Below are positions 1 through 9,135 of a stretch of DNA of 64,000 nucleotides, piece after piece. Positions within the stretch are counted from its first letter, which is position 1, and every line of letters starts with the position of its first letter. The translations under genes and the position numbers were made by a program. The DNA is from Pseudomonas protegens (lineage in GTDB: Bacteria > Pseudomonadota > Gammaproteobacteria > Pseudomonadales > Pseudomonadaceae): contig NZ_CP060201.1 in NCBI RefSeq assembly GCF_013407925.2, forward strand, positions 62,001 to 126,000. The letters are read 5' to 3'. The notes beneath the pieces were generated by a model. The model worked only from the letters and a program-made list of their open reading frames with translations. It had not been told where the DNA came from and did no database searches.

Positions 1-303
1 CACCAGCCCCTGGCCGCCGCGCAAGGTCACCTGGTACTGGATAAAGGCGGTGTCGCCATCCAGGCGAATCCGATCGCAATGCTCCAGGGCCTCGTCGGGG
101 GCCCGGGGCATGCTGGCCTGCACATACTCGCGCAGCTCGTCGAGGCCCAAGGTGCGATTCTGGAAAAAATCGTTGTACTGAATCTCGGGGTGATACAGCG
201 CCATCACGCCATCAAGGTCGCGGTGCTTCCAGCACAGGTGATAACGCATCACGGTTTCACCGGTGGCCTGGGTTTGCAGCGGCCCGTCATCAGGGGCAGA
301 CAT
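1..303 (-). CDS. NTF2-like / SnoaL-like family protein (partial, C-terminus outside window)
   Basis: The reverse strand reads MSAPDDGPLQTQ... from an ATG at 303 and stays open to the left edge, giving 101 residues. The pattern of a helix ending in MRYHLCWKHRDLDGVMALYHPEI, followed by an aromatic-rich YNDFF strand and a later IQYQVTL strand, is that of the cone-shaped NTF2/SnoaL fold. This fold is used by small isomerases, hydrolases and ligand-binding proteins. No catalytic residue can be assigned with confidence and the C-terminal half is missing, so the substrate is unknown. The gene stands alone here; 257 bases without a recognisable gene separate it from the DUF1652 gene on the other strand. 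Confidence 0.7.
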   Translation of the reverse strand, partial: MSAPDDGPLQTQATGETVMRYHLCWKHRDLDGVMALYHPEIQYNDFFQNRTLGLDELREYVQASMPRAPDEALEHCDRIRLDGDTAFIQYQVTLRGGQGLV

Positions 304-560
304 AGGTTTCTCGAACAGCAAAAGGCGCAGCTTGCCCAACTTGCGCAGCGGCTTCAACGACCACCCGCACGCCGCGGATCGTGGCACGACAATGGCACTG
401 CGCGCCAAGACATGACCTGCATCATGAATCCGACAGACAACTGCCGGACGGCGGGCAAAAAAACGCCGGGCTGTCATCAGCCGGTGCTACTTTTATAGCC
501 TCAAGCGAGCGGATCAATGACGATCGGCTCGTCCCTACCGCGAGCACAAGGAAGCGCTCA

Positions 561-851
561 ATGAACCAGGGTGGGCCACCGATGAACAGAGTCTGGGCCA
601 GTAAAGTCACCTTTCCCAACGCCTGCCAGCTGATGCGCTGGCATTTCCATCCCCTGGGCTTCGAAGCCAGCATGGATGCGCCCGGCAGCATGATCGCCAG
701 GCTCTTCGACCGTGCCAGCGGCGAAACCATGATTGCCATCGCCGGCATTCCCTGTGCCACGGTGATGAGCGCGGCGGATGTCGAACGAATAATCGAAGCC
801 GTGGAGGACGAACTGGAAGCCTTTGCTCCCTCTCTGGCGCTCAAGGCCTGA
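561..851 (+). CDS. DUF1652 family small protein
   Basis: This 96-residue protein has the core NACQLMRWHFHPLGFEA, then a strand-rich GETMIAIAGIPC stretch and an acidic C-terminal helix (ADVERIIEAVEDELEAF). I recognise this as the DUF1652 pattern, a small family common in Pseudomonas with no established function. I chose the ATG at 561 because AAGGAAG lies about 6 bases upstream; a second in-frame ATG at 582 is possible and would remove seven residues. No signal peptide or membrane segment is visible, so it is probably cytoplasmic. A strong terminator follows 20 bases after the stop, so it is likely a single-gene transcript. Confidence 0.75.
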   Translation: MNQGGPPMNRVWASKVTFPNACQLMRWHFHPLGFEASMDAPGSMIARLFDRASGETMIAIAGIPCATVMSAADVERIIEAVEDELEAFAPSLALKA

Positions 852-871
852 AACGCGGCCTCCGCGACTGA

Positions 872-897
872 AGCCCGCCTGACCGGCGGGCTTTTTT
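872..897 (+). terminator. Rho-independent terminator of the DUF1652 gene
   Basis: AGCCCGCC and GGCGGGCT form a perfect 8-bp stem around a TGACC loop, followed directly by six T. It ends transcription of the upstream plus-strand gene just before the end of the convergent helicase gene. Confidence 0.9.
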
Positions 898-902
898 CAT
901 GG

Positions 903-3362
903 TCACTGCCGCAGGTCGCGGAAATATGGCTTGTCGCGGGGCACCCGGTCCGAAGCCTTGGGCGCATTGCCCGCCGCCGATTCCTGGGGATCGACGTACC
1001 AGTAGCAATGCTTGACCGCGCGGGTGATGCCCACATAGGCCAGGCGCAGGATCTCGTCTTTCTGCGCATTGTCGTAAGGCTCGGCGTCGCCATCCTTGCC
1101 CAGCCCGGCCTGGCGGTAGACCTGATTCTTGTAGGGCGAACTGCTCAGGTGCTGGCAATCGCCCAGCAGGAACACGGCGTCCGCCTGCAGGCCCTTGGCG
1201 CTGTGGTAAGTCAATTGCTTAAGCCGGCGGGCCGACGGCGGCAAGCTAGAATCAACATTAACTATTTGTGAAATATGCTCTTCAATCAATAACTTATCGC
1301 TAGTTTTTCGAAACAACATCAAGATCGAATCACCCTGGCGGTAATGCTCTGCCAGGCGCTGGGCCAGGTCCTGATCGTTCCGATCCAGCACCTGCACCGG
1401 CCACAACTCCCGCTCCTCGCCGGCCGCCTTGGCCTTCTTGCCGGCAATGGCCGGGGCTGCACGGACAATGTGCTCGGCGGCGTCGATCACGTGCTGATGA
1501 CTGCGGTAGTTCTCGCTGAGCATCACCCGCGTGGTGCCCGGGGACGGGAACTCCTTGTTGAACTCGATGAAGTACTTCGGCGAGCTGCCGCGCCAGCCGT
1601 AGATCGACTGCCAGTCGTCGCCGACACAGAGCAAGGATGAATGCTGGGCCCCACGCCCCAGGTTCAAGGCCGCGCCACGGCGGCGGATCTCGCGCAGGCT
1701 GGCCTTGATCCAGGAAACGATCTGCGGCGAAACATCCTGAAATTCGTCGATCATCAGGTGCGACAACGGCCGCAGGCAGGCATCGCTGAGCAGCTTGAAG
1801 TTTTCCGGCGAGCGCTCGCTGAACAGGGCGAACATCCGGTTGTAGCTCATGATCGGCGGCGACTGATCCAACAGGTGGTCTTCCAGGGCTCGCCAGAACA
1901 GGCTCAGGGCCTCGAAGAAGAAGCGATCCGGGTCGTCCTGCGCAAAGCTCATGCCGGCCACGGCGTCCCCGACCTCCAGCCCCAGGTTCTCGATAAAGCC
2001 GGCTGCCGCAACGAAGCAGTCCAGCAAGGGCGCCGAAGCCAGCTCGCCCTTGACCCGGTAATCAAAGCCCGGCCCCGCACTGACCTGGGCGGAAAAGGCC
2101 CCTGACACGCGCTTTGCGCCCTCATAACTATCAAGCCAAATCAATGGCTTACGACAGAAAGCTTGAAACAAGGTGCGCTTTACAGCGCATTCGGCACGCA
2201 GCGTCAGCTTGGCCCCGGGCCGGGTAATCTGCGGGCTCTCTCGAGGGTCGAAACCCAGCACGACCCAGGCATCCAGTTCGGCGGCATAACCATGGCAGTA
2301 GAAGGTCGAACCGTTGATCTCAAAACTCTGGCGCTTTGGCTCAATCCCCTGAATCGGCCAGGCACCGGCACGCAGCCACAGGTCTTCCACGGTGTCGCAC
2401 AGCTCTTCGTCGCGCTTGGCGGCCAATTCGGTGACCGCCATGCGCTTTTGCACATCCGGGTGATCGCGTTCCAGCTCCCTCTGCTGCAAGGCGTGGCGCG
2501 CCAAGGGCTTCAACGCCAGGCGAAAGCGCTCATCACTGCGATACAGCGCCTGATAACAGGCATTGAGGTGCCGGCGCTGGGCATCGTTGATGCGCAGGTC
2601 GAAGGGATTGCTGTCCACGTCCTCCTCGGCACCTTGCGGGCGCTCGCTGAGGTTCTCGAAGGCCTGCAAGCGCTCGAACCCCGGCAGGCTGCGCACCATG
2701 GGCAGGATCCGCGAATGGAAGGTGCGCACCAGATCCCGGGCCTCCCGGGGCGCCAGTACCCGTCCCCACAGGGCGAAGACCTCCACCAGCTTGCTGATGA
2801 AGTCCTTGCGCGACTCGCGGGTGAAGGTCACCACGGTCATGGAGTCCAGCTCGAATCCCAGGTAATGGCTGAGCAGCAACAGACGCAACACCAGCGACGT
2901 CGACTTGCCGGCCCCGGCCCCGGCAATCACCGCCGTGGCCGGTGTGTCGCTGAAGATCATCTTCCACTGCGCGGCGCTGGGCTGGGCCTGGGCCGGCAAC
3001 AAGCGGGCGACATCGGCCTTGAAGCGCTTCTTCAGTTCTGCAGTCAACGGCAGGCGCCAGTCGTCGAACAACCGGTCATCCACCCCTGGCGGGCGGTGCT
3101 CGGTGTTGCGGCTGTCACGGATCAACAGCACCTGGCGGCCTTCTTCCAACCCCTCAAGACGGCCCTCCTTGTAGCCGTATTCCACTCCCGCCGTGTGACC
3201 GCTGCGAAAGCCGTCGGCCTGACCGTGCAGCCAGGAGGCCCGATGCTGGGCCCGCAGGCGGTTCAGGCCATGACCGAAGAAACGCGCGGCCAGGCGCTTC
3301 AACAAGGGCATCTGGGCCAGGGGCAAAAGCTCGGGGGGCAGATCGGAATTGTGTTGCGACAC
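903..3362 (-). CDS. UvrD/Rep-like superfamily 1 DNA helicase
   Basis: An 819-residue protein with a full set of SF1A helicase motifs. Walker A GAGAGKST lies at about residues 148-155, followed by TFTRESRKDF (motif Ia), Walker B in IDEFQDVS, motif III in GDDWQSIYGWRGS, motif IV in SENYRSH, motif V in YHSAKGLQADAVFLLG and motif VI in AYVGITRAVK. These are the signatures of ATP-driven 3'-5' DNA translocases of the UvrD/Rep/PcrA group. The first 120 residues form a charged non-helicase extension, and about 250 residues between motifs Ia and II form an insertion unlike UvrD itself. It is therefore a UvrD-like accessory helicase rather than the housekeeping uvrD. It is convergent with the DUF1652 gene and divergent from pirin. 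Confidence 0.88.
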   Translation of the reverse strand: MSQHNSDLPPELLPLAQMPLLKRLAARFFGHGLNRLRAQHRASWLHGQADGFRSGHTAGVEYGYKEGRLEGLEEGRQVLLIRDSRNTEHRPPGVDDRLFDDWRLPLTAELKKRFKADVARLLPAQAQPSAAQWKMIFSDTPATAVIAGAGAGKSTSLVLRLLLLSHYLGFELDSMTVVTFTRESRKDFISKLVEVFALWGRVLAPREARDLVRTFHSRILPMVRSLPGFERLQAFENLSERPQGAEEDVDSNPFDLRINDAQRRHLNACYQALYRSDERFRLALKPLARHALQQRELERDHPDVQKRMAVTELAAKRDEELCDTVEDLWLRAGAWPIQGIEPKRQSFEINGSTFYCHGYAAELDAWVVLGFDPRESPQITRPGAKLTLRAECAVKRTLFQAFCRKPLIWLDSYEGAKRVSGAFSAQVSAGPGFDYRVKGELASAPLLDCFVAAAGFIENLGLEVGDAVAGMSFAQDDPDRFFFEALSLFWRALEDHLLDQSPPIMSYNRMFALFSERSPENFKLLSDACLRPLSHLMIDEFQDVSPQIVSWIKASLREIRRRGAALNLGRGAQHSSLLCVGDDWQSIYGWRGSSPKYFIEFNKEFPSPGTTRVMLSENYRSHQHVIDAAEHIVRAAPAIAGKKAKAAGEERELWPVQVLDRNDQDLAQRLAEHYRQGDSILMLFRKTSDKLLIEEHISQIVNVDSSLPPSARRLKQLTYHSAKGLQADAVFLLGDCQHLSSSPYKNQVYRQAGLGKDGDAEPYDNAQKDEILRLAYVGITRAVKHCYWYVDPQESAAGNAPKASDRVPRDKPYFRDLRQ

Positions 3363-3636
3363 GCGGACTCCAAGGGGGTGAGGCTGAGCGGTAATGGTCG
3401 CCGGATTTATTCCTGGTATCCAGCGAATTGCTTGCAGGTCATTAACTTAAGCGATGAACCGAAGGTTTAACACCAAGATTCCGACAAAATAATCATCTAA
3501 TTTTACGATTGGATTACGGCATTTTTTGCGCTTTTTATCGATCAATGACTGATAGAAGATGCACGCCATCAACCAACGGTTATCGTTTTTGGCCCGAGTA
3601 AAAGGCGCCATGGCGAAGCCTCATGAGGAGACGATC

Positions 3637-4332
3637 ATGCTTGAACTCAGACCCTTCAGCTCCCTGGGCGGCGCACACCACGGCTGGCTGGATGCTCATC
3701 ACCATTTTTCCTTCGCCCAATACCATGACCCCAAGCGCATGCACTGGGGCAACCTGCGGGTCTGGAACGATGACGTGATCGCCCCCGGCACCGGCTTTCC
3801 CCAGCACCCGCACCGGGACATGGAAATCATTACCTACGTCCGCGAAGGCGCCATCAGCCATCAGGACAACCTGGGCAACAAGGGCCGCACCGAGGCCGGC
3901 GACGTACAGGTCATGAGCGCCGGGACCGGGATCGCCCACAGCGAATACAACCTGGAAGCCACGCCGACCAAGATCTTCCAGATCTGGATCATTCCCAACC
4001 AGGCCGGCTCCGCGCCGTCCTGGGGCGCCAAGCCTTTTCCCAAGGGCCAGCGCGAGGGTTTTGTGACCCTGGCCAGCGGCAAGGACGGCGACGAGGAAAG
4101 CCTGCGCATTCGAGCCGATGCCCGACTGGTGGCGGCCAATCTGAAGGCTGGGGAAACCGCCGAGTACCATCTGGACGCTGGACGCCGGGCCTATCTGGTG
4201 CCCGCTACCGGAGTGATCGAGATCAACGGCTTGCGCGCCGAAGCTCGAGACGGGGTTGCCGTCGAGGATGAACGGGTGCTGCGAGTGAGCGCGCTGCAGG
4301 ACAGTGAAATCGTCCTGGTGGATTTGGCGTGA
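3637..4332 (+). CDS. Pirin family protein (YhhW-like, possible quercetinase)
   Basis: A 231-residue bicupin. The metal ligands of the pirin fold are all present: His57 and His59 in QHPHRDME, and His101 and Glu103 in GIAHSE. These are the same positions as in E. coli YhhW, a quercetin 2,3-dioxygenase in vitro. The usual pirin opening LELRPFSSLGGAHHGWLDAHHHFSF is intact. I chose the ATG at 3637 because GAGGAG lies 6 bases upstream; the longer frame from 3559 adds only non-conserved residues. An AT-rich stretch at about 3470-3545 probably holds the promoter. Cytoplasmic; the physiological substrate is not shown by the sequence. Confidence 0.9.
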   Translation: MLELRPFSSLGGAHHGWLDAHHHFSFAQYHDPKRMHWGNLRVWNDDVIAPGTGFPQHPHRDMEIITYVREGAISHQDNLGNKGRTEAGDVQVMSAGTGIAHSEYNLEATPTKIFQIWIIPNQAGSAPSWGAKPFPKGQREGFVTLASGKDGDEESLRIRADARLVAANLKAGETAEYHLDAGRRAYLVPATGVIEINGLRAEARDGVAVEDERVLRVSALQDSEIVLVDLA

Positions 4333-4348
4333 AGCGCAGCGGCAACTA

Positions 4349-4383
4349 AAAAGGGGCGACCGTGATGGTCGCCCCTTTTTTTC
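4349..4383. terminator. Bidirectional Rho-independent terminator between pirin and pgm
   Basis: A run of A, then GGGGCGACC, loop GTGAT, GGTCGCCCC and a run of T. The stem is perfect, and the A and T tracts on either side let it work for both convergent genes. Confidence 0.9.
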
Positions 4384-4405
4384 GCCAGCAAGCCGGCTCC
4401 TACGT
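4381..4405 (-). repeat. Single REP-type repeat
   Basis: Read on the minus strand this is a GTAGGAGCCGGCTTGCTGGCGAA element, the common extragenic palindrome of P. fluorescens-group genomes. It sits in the short gap between the terminator and the end of pgm. A related copy is present at 62786-62816. Confidence 0.6.
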
Positions 4406-4408
4406 GAA

Positions 4409-6055
4409 TCAGTTGCCGCTGATGGCGGTGTCCACCAGGGTCTGGGCTTCCTGCACCAGTTGCTTGAGGTGATCGTCACCGATGAAGCTTTCGGCGTAGA
4501 TCTTGTAGATGTCCTCGGTGCCGGACGGGCGTGCGGCGAACCAGCCGTTCTCGGTCATGACTTTCAGGCCGCCAATGGCCTGATCGTTGCCCGGGGCCTG
4601 GCTGAGGATTTGCTGGATCGGCTCGCCGGCCAGCTGGGTCGAGGTCACTTGTTGCGGCGAGAGCTTGCTGAGCAAGGCCTTCTGCTGCGGGTTGGCCTTG
4701 GCATCGACCCGCACCGAGAAAGGTTCGCCCAACTCATCGCACAGGGCGCGATAAGCCTGACTCGGATCGCGACCGGTGCGCGCGGTCATTTCAGCGGCCA
4801 GCAGCGACGGGATCAGGCCGTCCTTGTCGGTGCACCAGACACCACCGTCCTTGCGCAGGAACGAGGCACCGGCGCTTTCTTCACCGCCAAAGCCCAGGGA
4901 TCCGTCGAACAGGCCGTCGGCAAACCACTTGAAGCCCACGGGCACTTCGTACAGGCGGCGGCCCAGACGCGCGGCCACCCGATCGATCAGGCCGCTGCTG
5001 ACCACGGTCTTGCCCACGGCGGCGTCGGCGCGCCATTGCGGACGGTTCTGGAACAGGTAGTCGATGGACACCGCCAGGTAGTTGTTCGGCGCCAGCAGGC
5101 CGCCGCTGGGGGTGACGATGCCGTGGCGGTCGTGATCGGGGTCGCAGGCGAAGGCCACGTCGAAGCGCTCCTTCAGGCCGATCAATCCTTGCATGGCGTA
5201 GCTGGAGGATGGGTCCATGCGAATCTGTCCGTCCCAGTCCACCGACATGAAACGGAAGGTGGCGTCCACCTGCTTGTTCACCACCTCCAGATCAAGGCGG
5301 TAGTGCTCGGCGATGGCCGACCAGTAGCGCACCCCTGCTCCACCCAGCGGATCCACGCCAAGGCGCAGCTTGGCGTTGCGGATGGCATCCAGGTCGATGA
5401 CGTTGATCAGGTCGGCGACGTAGGTATTGAGGTAGTCATGGCGATGGGTGGTATCGGCCTTCAGCGCCTGCTCGTAGCTGATGCGCTTGACTCCGGCCAG
5501 CTTGGCCGCCAGCAGTTCGTTGGCCTTGGCTTCGATCCACTTGGTGATGTGGGTATCGGCCGGGCCGCCATTGGTGGGGTTGTACTTGTAGCCGCCGCTT
5601 TGTGGCGGGTTGTGGGACGGAGTGATGACGATCCCGTCCGCCAGGCCCGAGGTGCGGCCGCGGTTGTAGCAGAGAATGGCATGGGACACCGCCGGGGTCG
5701 GGGTGTACTCGTCACCGGCAGCGATCATCACCGTCACGCCGTTGGCCGCCAGGACTTCCAGGGCGCTGGCCCCGGCCGGGGTCGACAGGGCGTGGGTATC
5801 GATGCCGACAAACAGCGGCCCGGTGATGCCCTGGGCTTCACGGTACAGGCAAATGGCCTGACTGATGGCCAGGACGTGCCATTCATTGAAACTCAGATCG
5901 AACGAACTGCCGCGATGTCCGGAGGTGCCGAAAGCCACGCGCTGGGTAGGCACCGAGGCATCGGGTTGACCGGTGTAATACGCCGTAACCAGTCGCGGGA
6001 TGTCGACCAGCAATTCAACCGGTGCCGGTTTACCCGCAAAAGGACTGAGAGTCAT
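4409..6055 (-). CDS. pgm: Phosphoglucomutase, alpha-D-glucose phosphate-specific
   Basis: A 548-residue enzyme that interconverts glucose 1-phosphate and glucose 6-phosphate, feeding glycogen, trehalose and surface polysaccharide synthesis. The phosphoserine loop is TPSHNPP with Ser147, and the Mg-binding loop is DPDHDRHG with Asp305, 307 and 309. The sugar-specificity loop is [10 protein letters not shown] and the phosphate-binding loop [14 protein letters not shown] is near the C-terminus. Length and motif order match bacterial Pgm (about 546 residues) rather than the shorter AlgC/PMM type. The ATG at 6055 is the only sensible start, with TTTTGC upstream rather than a strong Shine-Dalgarno. 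Cytoplasmic and apparently monocistronic. Confidence 0.95.
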   Translation of the reverse strand: MTLSPFAGKPAPVELLVDIPRLVTAYYTGQPDASVPTQRVAFGTSGHRGSSFDLSFNEWHVLAISQAICLYREAQGITGPLFVGIDTHALSTPAGASALEVLAANGVTVMIAAGDEYTPTPAVSHAILCYNRGRTSGLADGIVITPSHNPPQSGGYKYNPTNGGPADTHITKWIEAKANELLAAKLAGVKRISYEQALKADTTHRHDYLNTYVADLINVIDLDAIRNAKLRLGVDPLGGAGVRYWSAIAEHYRLDLEVVNKQVDATFRFMSVDWDGQIRMDPSSSYAMQGLIGLKERFDVAFACDPDHDRHGIVTPSGGLLAPNNYLAVSIDYLFQNRPQWRADAAVGKTVVSSGLIDRVAARLGRRLYEVPVGFKWFADGLFDGSLGFGGEESAGASFLRKDGGVWCTDKDGLIPSLLAAEMTARTGRDPSQAYRALCDELGEPFSVRVDAKANPQQKALLSKLSPQQVTSTQLAGEPIQQILSQAPGNDQAIGGLKVMTENGWFAARPSGTEDIYKIYAESFIGDDHLKQLVQEAQTLVDTAISGN

Positions 6056-6246
6056 GCAAAACCTCTGGAAAAGGATGGTTCGGGAATGGAGCGCAGTTTA
6101 CTGGCAGTTTGACCGCAGCGCGATGGAATCTATCCCGCCCCGCCGCGCTTTTCTGTAGGCGTCGGCCGGCCGGCAAAAGGCTCCGGGAACCCCGTGCAGA
6201 TTTGAAGAGGGTCTTCGCCAACCGGCCGATAGCCAGGGGCACAGAT

Positions 6247-6275
6247 ACAAAAACGCCAGGCTAGGCCTGGCGTTG
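6247..6275 (-). terminator. Rho-independent terminator of the dehydrogenase gene
   Basis: On the minus strand AACGCCAGGCC, TA and GCCTGGCGTT form a near-perfect hairpin followed by a short T run. It starts 7 bases beyond the stop codon of the dehydrogenase gene. Confidence 0.8.
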
Positions 6276-6281
6276 GAGTCA

Positions 6282-7304
6282 TCAGGCCGGTTCGACCTGC
6301 AGAGCCACCCGTTCGCGGCATGGACACTCGTCCATGTAACGGTGCGCCTCGACAAATTCGCTGAAGGGGAAGACCCGGGTCTTCAAGGGCAGCAGCACGC
6401 GGTCGGCGGTCAACTGGTTGATGTCGCGCAGCGCGCGCTGTAACGCCACCTGATCCTGAATGATCCCCAACTCGGGCTTGCCGGTGAAATTGCCGATGCA
6501 GTGGACGAAGAACTGAATGTTCTTCTGGAACGCGGCACAGGCCGGGAACGGCGTCTGGTTGCCACCTTGCAAGCCATACAGCACCAGGCTGCCACGGGGC
6601 GCCAGGACATCGCCAAGCATCGACATCTGCGGACCGCCCAGGCCATCGAACACCACGTCGACCCCGCGATTGTCGGTGAGCTTGTTGATCTGCATCAGCA
6701 GGTCCTGCTCCTCGGTGACTATGACTTTCTCGGCACCCAGGGACAGCAGGTACTCACGTTCTTCCGCGGTCTTGGTGGCGGCAATCACCCGCACACCCAG
6801 GGCTTTGCCCAACTGCACAAAGGACGGACCGGCACAGTGGCTGGCGTCGGTCACCAAAGCGAATTGCCCGGGCTTGACCCGCGCCAGATCGACATAGGCG
6901 AAATAGGCGATCAACAGCGGCGTGTAATGCACGGCCGCCTCGATGGGGCTCAGCACCTCCGGGTAGCGGGTCAGGGCCGAGCGCGGCAGGACGATCAGTT
7001 CGCCGTAGACCGGATAATCATTGGGACTTTCGGCGGGAAAGCTGGCGACCTTGTCACCGACCGCAAGGTCGTCGACGCCCTCGCCCACTGCGGTGACCAC
7101 GCCGGCCATTTCATGCCCCAGCCCAGATGGCAGGCGGGCATGGGACGACGCCAGGTTCTGCCGCCAGAGCACATCGTACCAACTGATACCAATGGCTTCG
7201 ACTCGTACCTGCACTTCGCCTGGCGCAGGCAACGAGGCCGCATGCTCTTCGCATTTGAGCACCTCGGCCGGTCCAAACTTGTGAAAACGAATCGTGCGGG
7301 ACAT
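6282..7304 (-). CDS. Medium-chain dehydrogenase/reductase, quinone-oxidoreductase-like (annotated as zinc-dependent ADH family)
   Basis: A 340-residue MDR-superfamily enzyme. It has a GroES-like N-terminal half with GLGHEMAGVVTAVGEGVDDLAVGDKV, and a Rossmann half in which the usual glycine loop reads TDASHCAGPSFVQLGKALG. A DVVFDGLGGP strand follows, the common cofactor-side motif of quinone oxidoreductases. The classic zinc ligands are not all present, so an NADPH-dependent quinone or enone reductase is more likely than an alcohol dehydrogenase. I chose the ATG at 7304, with GAGG five bases upstream, over an in-frame TTG at 7319. It is divergent from the lysR gene at 7574, which probably regulates it. 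It ends at a clear terminator. Confidence 0.85.
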   Translation of the reverse strand: MSRTIRFHKFGPAEVLKCEEHAASLPAPGEVQVRVEAIGISWYDVLWRQNLASSHARLPSGLGHEMAGVVTAVGEGVDDLAVGDKVASFPAESPNDYPVYGELIVLPRSALTRYPEVLSPIEAAVHYTPLLIAYFAYVDLARVKPGQFALVTDASHCAGPSFVQLGKALGVRVIAATKTAEEREYLLSLGAEKVIVTEEQDLLMQINKLTDNRGVDVVFDGLGGPQMSMLGDVLAPRGSLVLYGLQGGNQTPFPACAAFQKNIQFFVHCIGNFTGKPELGIIQDQVALQRALRDINQLTADRVLLPLKTRVFPFSEFVEAHRYMDECPCRERVALQVEPA

Positions 7305-7363
7305 CGCAAACCTCGTCAAATTAACCTCTAATGCCGCGAACTTTATCCGGGCTTTGAAAGCAA

Positions 7364-7387
7364 GACTATCAGTGCCTATTAATAGTC
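7364..7387. promoter_or_regulatory. Candidate LysR binding site in the divergent promoter region
   Basis: GACTAT and ATAGTC form outer arms and CTATTAATAG forms a 10-bp inner palindrome, inside the 269-base gap between the dehydrogenase and lysR. Position and dyad symmetry fit a LysR-type site; the assignment is inference. Confidence 0.35.
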
Positions 7388-7573
7388 GACATGTCTGTCA
7401 TTGATTCCGTGCCCTTGATCAGCGGGGCGGACAGCACTTCCCGTGCGCGGCCTGACTACAAACAAAAACATTTAGCCGGTGCAGAGTACCAGCCTTTACC
7501 CGTAAGATTCACGCCGACCTTTTTACCCAAAGGGTCGCTCCCGTCAAGTTCGCTGACTCTGCCAGGACTCCAG

Positions 7574-8488
7574 ATGAATCGTAATGACCTGCGTCGTGTC
7601 GACCTGAACCTGTTGATCGTGTTCGAAACCCTGATGCACGAACGCAGCGTGACCCGCGCCGCCGAGAAGCTGTTTCTTGGCCAGCCGGCCATCAGCGCCG
7701 CCTTGTCGCGCCTGCGCAATCTGTTCGACGACCCCCTGTTCGTGCGTACTGGCCGCAGCATGGAGCCTTCGGCCCGGGCGGTAGAGATCTTCGCCCTGCT
7801 CTCGCCGGCCCTGGACTCGATTTCCACCGCCGTCAGTCGCGCCGCCGAATTCGATCCCGCCACCAGCACCGCGGTGTTCCGGATCGGCCTGTCCGACGAT
7901 GTGGAATTCGCCCTGCTGCCCATGCTGCTCAAACGCCTGCGGGCCGAGGCCCCGGGTATCGTGCTGGTGGTGCGTCGGGCCAACTACCTGCTGATGCCGT
8001 CGCTGCTGGCCTCCGGTGAAATCTCCATCGGCGTCAGCTACACCGCCGACCTGCCGGCCAATGCCAAGCGCAAGGTATTGCGCCGCAGCCTGCCGAAACT
8101 GCTGCGTGCCGACACCGTTCCGGGCGCCCTGAGCCTGGACGACTTCTGCGCCCGCCCCCATGCCCTGGTGTCGTTCGCCGGGGACCTGAGCGGCTTTATC
8201 GATGAAGAACTGGAGAAGCTCGGACGCAAGCGCCATGTGGTACTGGCCGTGCCGCAATTCAACGGCCTGAGCACCCTGCTGGCCGGCACCGACATCCTCG
8301 CCACCGTCCCCGACTACACCGCCGAGGCCCTGACCGCCGCCGGCGGAGTACGCGCCGAAGACCCGCCCCTGCCGGTGCGCAGCTTCGAGTTGCACATGGC
8401 CTGGCGCGGCTCCCAGGACAACGACCCGGGAGAGCGCTGGTTGCGTTCGCGGATTCAGATGTTCTTCGGCGACCCTGAGAGTCTTTAG
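7574..8488 (+). CDS. LysR family transcriptional regulator (3' end used as island insertion site)
   Basis: A 304-residue LysR regulator. The N-terminal winged helix runs through DLNLLIVFETLMHERSVTRA, AAEKLFLGQPAISAALSRL and DDPLFVRTGRSMEP, followed by a periplasmic-binding-like effector domain from about residue 92. This is the NodD/PcaQ-like variety with the DLNLL opening. I chose the ATG at 7574 (AGGA 6-7 bases upstream, family-typical opening); the longer frame from 7391 lacks conservation. It is divergent from the dehydrogenase gene, the usual arrangement for a LysR target. The final codons (MFFGDPESL) recur in altered form at 18822-18853, which marks this 3' end as the likely attachment site of the island that follows. 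Confidence 0.9.
   Translation: MNRNDLRRVDLNLLIVFETLMHERSVTRAAEKLFLGQPAISAALSRLRNLFDDPLFVRTGRSMEPSARAVEIFALLSPALDSISTAVSRAAEFDPATSTAVFRIGLSDDVEFALLPMLLKRLRAEAPGIVLVVRRANYLLMPSLLASGEISIGVSYTADLPANAKRKVLRRSLPKLLRADTVPGALSLDDFCARPHALVSFAGDLSGFIDEELEKLGRKRHVVLAVPQFNGLSTLLAGTDILATVPDYTAEALTAAGGVRAEDPPLPVRSFELHMAWRGSQDNDPGERWLRSRIQMFFGDPESL
8457..8488 (+). repeat. Left attachment-like repeat: 3' end of lysR
   Basis: The last ten codons plus stop of lysR. The copy at 18822-18853 encodes MFFGDPDSL followed by a stop, matching MFFGDPESL here. About 24 of 30 bases are identical and nearly all differences fall at third codon positions. Integration into the 3' end of a gene with a substitute end carried by the element would give this pattern. 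Confidence 0.6.
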
Positions 8489-8572
8489 GCGTCGGCTGGC
8501 AGGCTGTTCGGCTGATCATTTTTGCCTTTCCACAAACCATGGAGCTCCATTCACTTCCAGTGGATTGCTACA

Positions 8573-8596
8573 TTGGGGGCATATTTGAGGGCATGC
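8573..8596 (+). repeat. Tandem GGGGGCA repeat, left island border
   Basis: TTGGGGGCATAT is followed directly by TTGAGGGCATGC: two 12-base units differing at a few positions, 85 bases inside the left border. The arrangement matches the pair at 18755-18778. An inverted copy (GATGCCCCC) follows at about 8616-8624. Such spaced repeats are typical of tyrosine-recombinase binding arms. The rest of 8489-8835 holds no gene I can recognise. Confidence 0.5.
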
Positions 8597-8835
8597 TTTG
8601 GATGGTTTGAAAAGGATGCCCCCAGCCTGAGGCCAAGCAGGCTATTGATGAGGATGGGTGCACTGAGGGAGCTATGAATCCTCGACCCTACCCCGTATCA
8701 ATGACCGAGCCGTAGTGAGCGCACCACCCACCACGCTCGACAAATGCGTGCGAATGTAAAAAAAATATGATGGCACAATGCCTTGGCAACCGGCAAAATC
8801 CATACGTTCCCAACGGATTTGAAGGACCGGTTCCG

Positions 8836-9135
8836 ATGACATGGCCAGTCACGCTGAAACTCGACAGCTCAGCCTACCCGCTGAGCGTGGTGCAACGCGC
8901 CGCTTATTCCTTGGCCGACACTGTCGCGATCCAGGTCGGTATTGTAACCAATCAGATAAGCCTCACGGCCCACCCCGCTGAAGCGAGGCTAACGCTTTCC
9001 CCGGAACAGGCTCACTCGCTGATCCTTCAGCATCTGAACGACTTCGCCCTATGCGACCATATCAACCGCGAAACAGCAGGGCTGCGCAAAGTCTTGGCCC
9101 GAACCGCGCTCGCTGGATGTGGGATTTCCCAGTGA
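8836..9135 (+). CDS. hxsD: HxsD-like protein of the His-Xaa-Ser radical SAM system (orphan)
   Basis: A 99-residue protein. The opening LKLDSSAYPLSVVQRAAYSLAD, a central strand region and the closing HLNDFALCDHINRETAGLRKVL fit HxsD, where a YPL..V.RAAY motif and a terminal helix around (I/V).(K/R)ET...R(N/K).(I/L) are typical. HxsD accompanies the radical SAM maturases HxsB and HxsC and the peptide HxsA; its exact role is not established. I chose the ATG at 8836 with GAAGGA 9 bases upstream; the frame also runs back to 8767. No intact HxsA, HxsB or HxsC is present. The next frame starts with a GTG overlapping this stop codon and may be a broken hxsB. Confidence 0.65.
   Translation: MTWPVTLKLDSSAYPLSVVQRAAYSLADTVAIQVGIVTNQISLTAHPAEARLTLSPEQAHSLILQHLNDFALCDHINRETAGLRKVLARTALAGCGISQ

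Noticed and set aside
2163..3470. 435-codon plus-strand frame inside the helicase gene
   Set aside because: It mirrors the minus-strand helicase, has no motif and no ribosome binding site. Long shadow frames are usual in GC-rich DNA. The same applies to long opposite-strand frames over ydiJ, mexF, the kinase genes and pgm.
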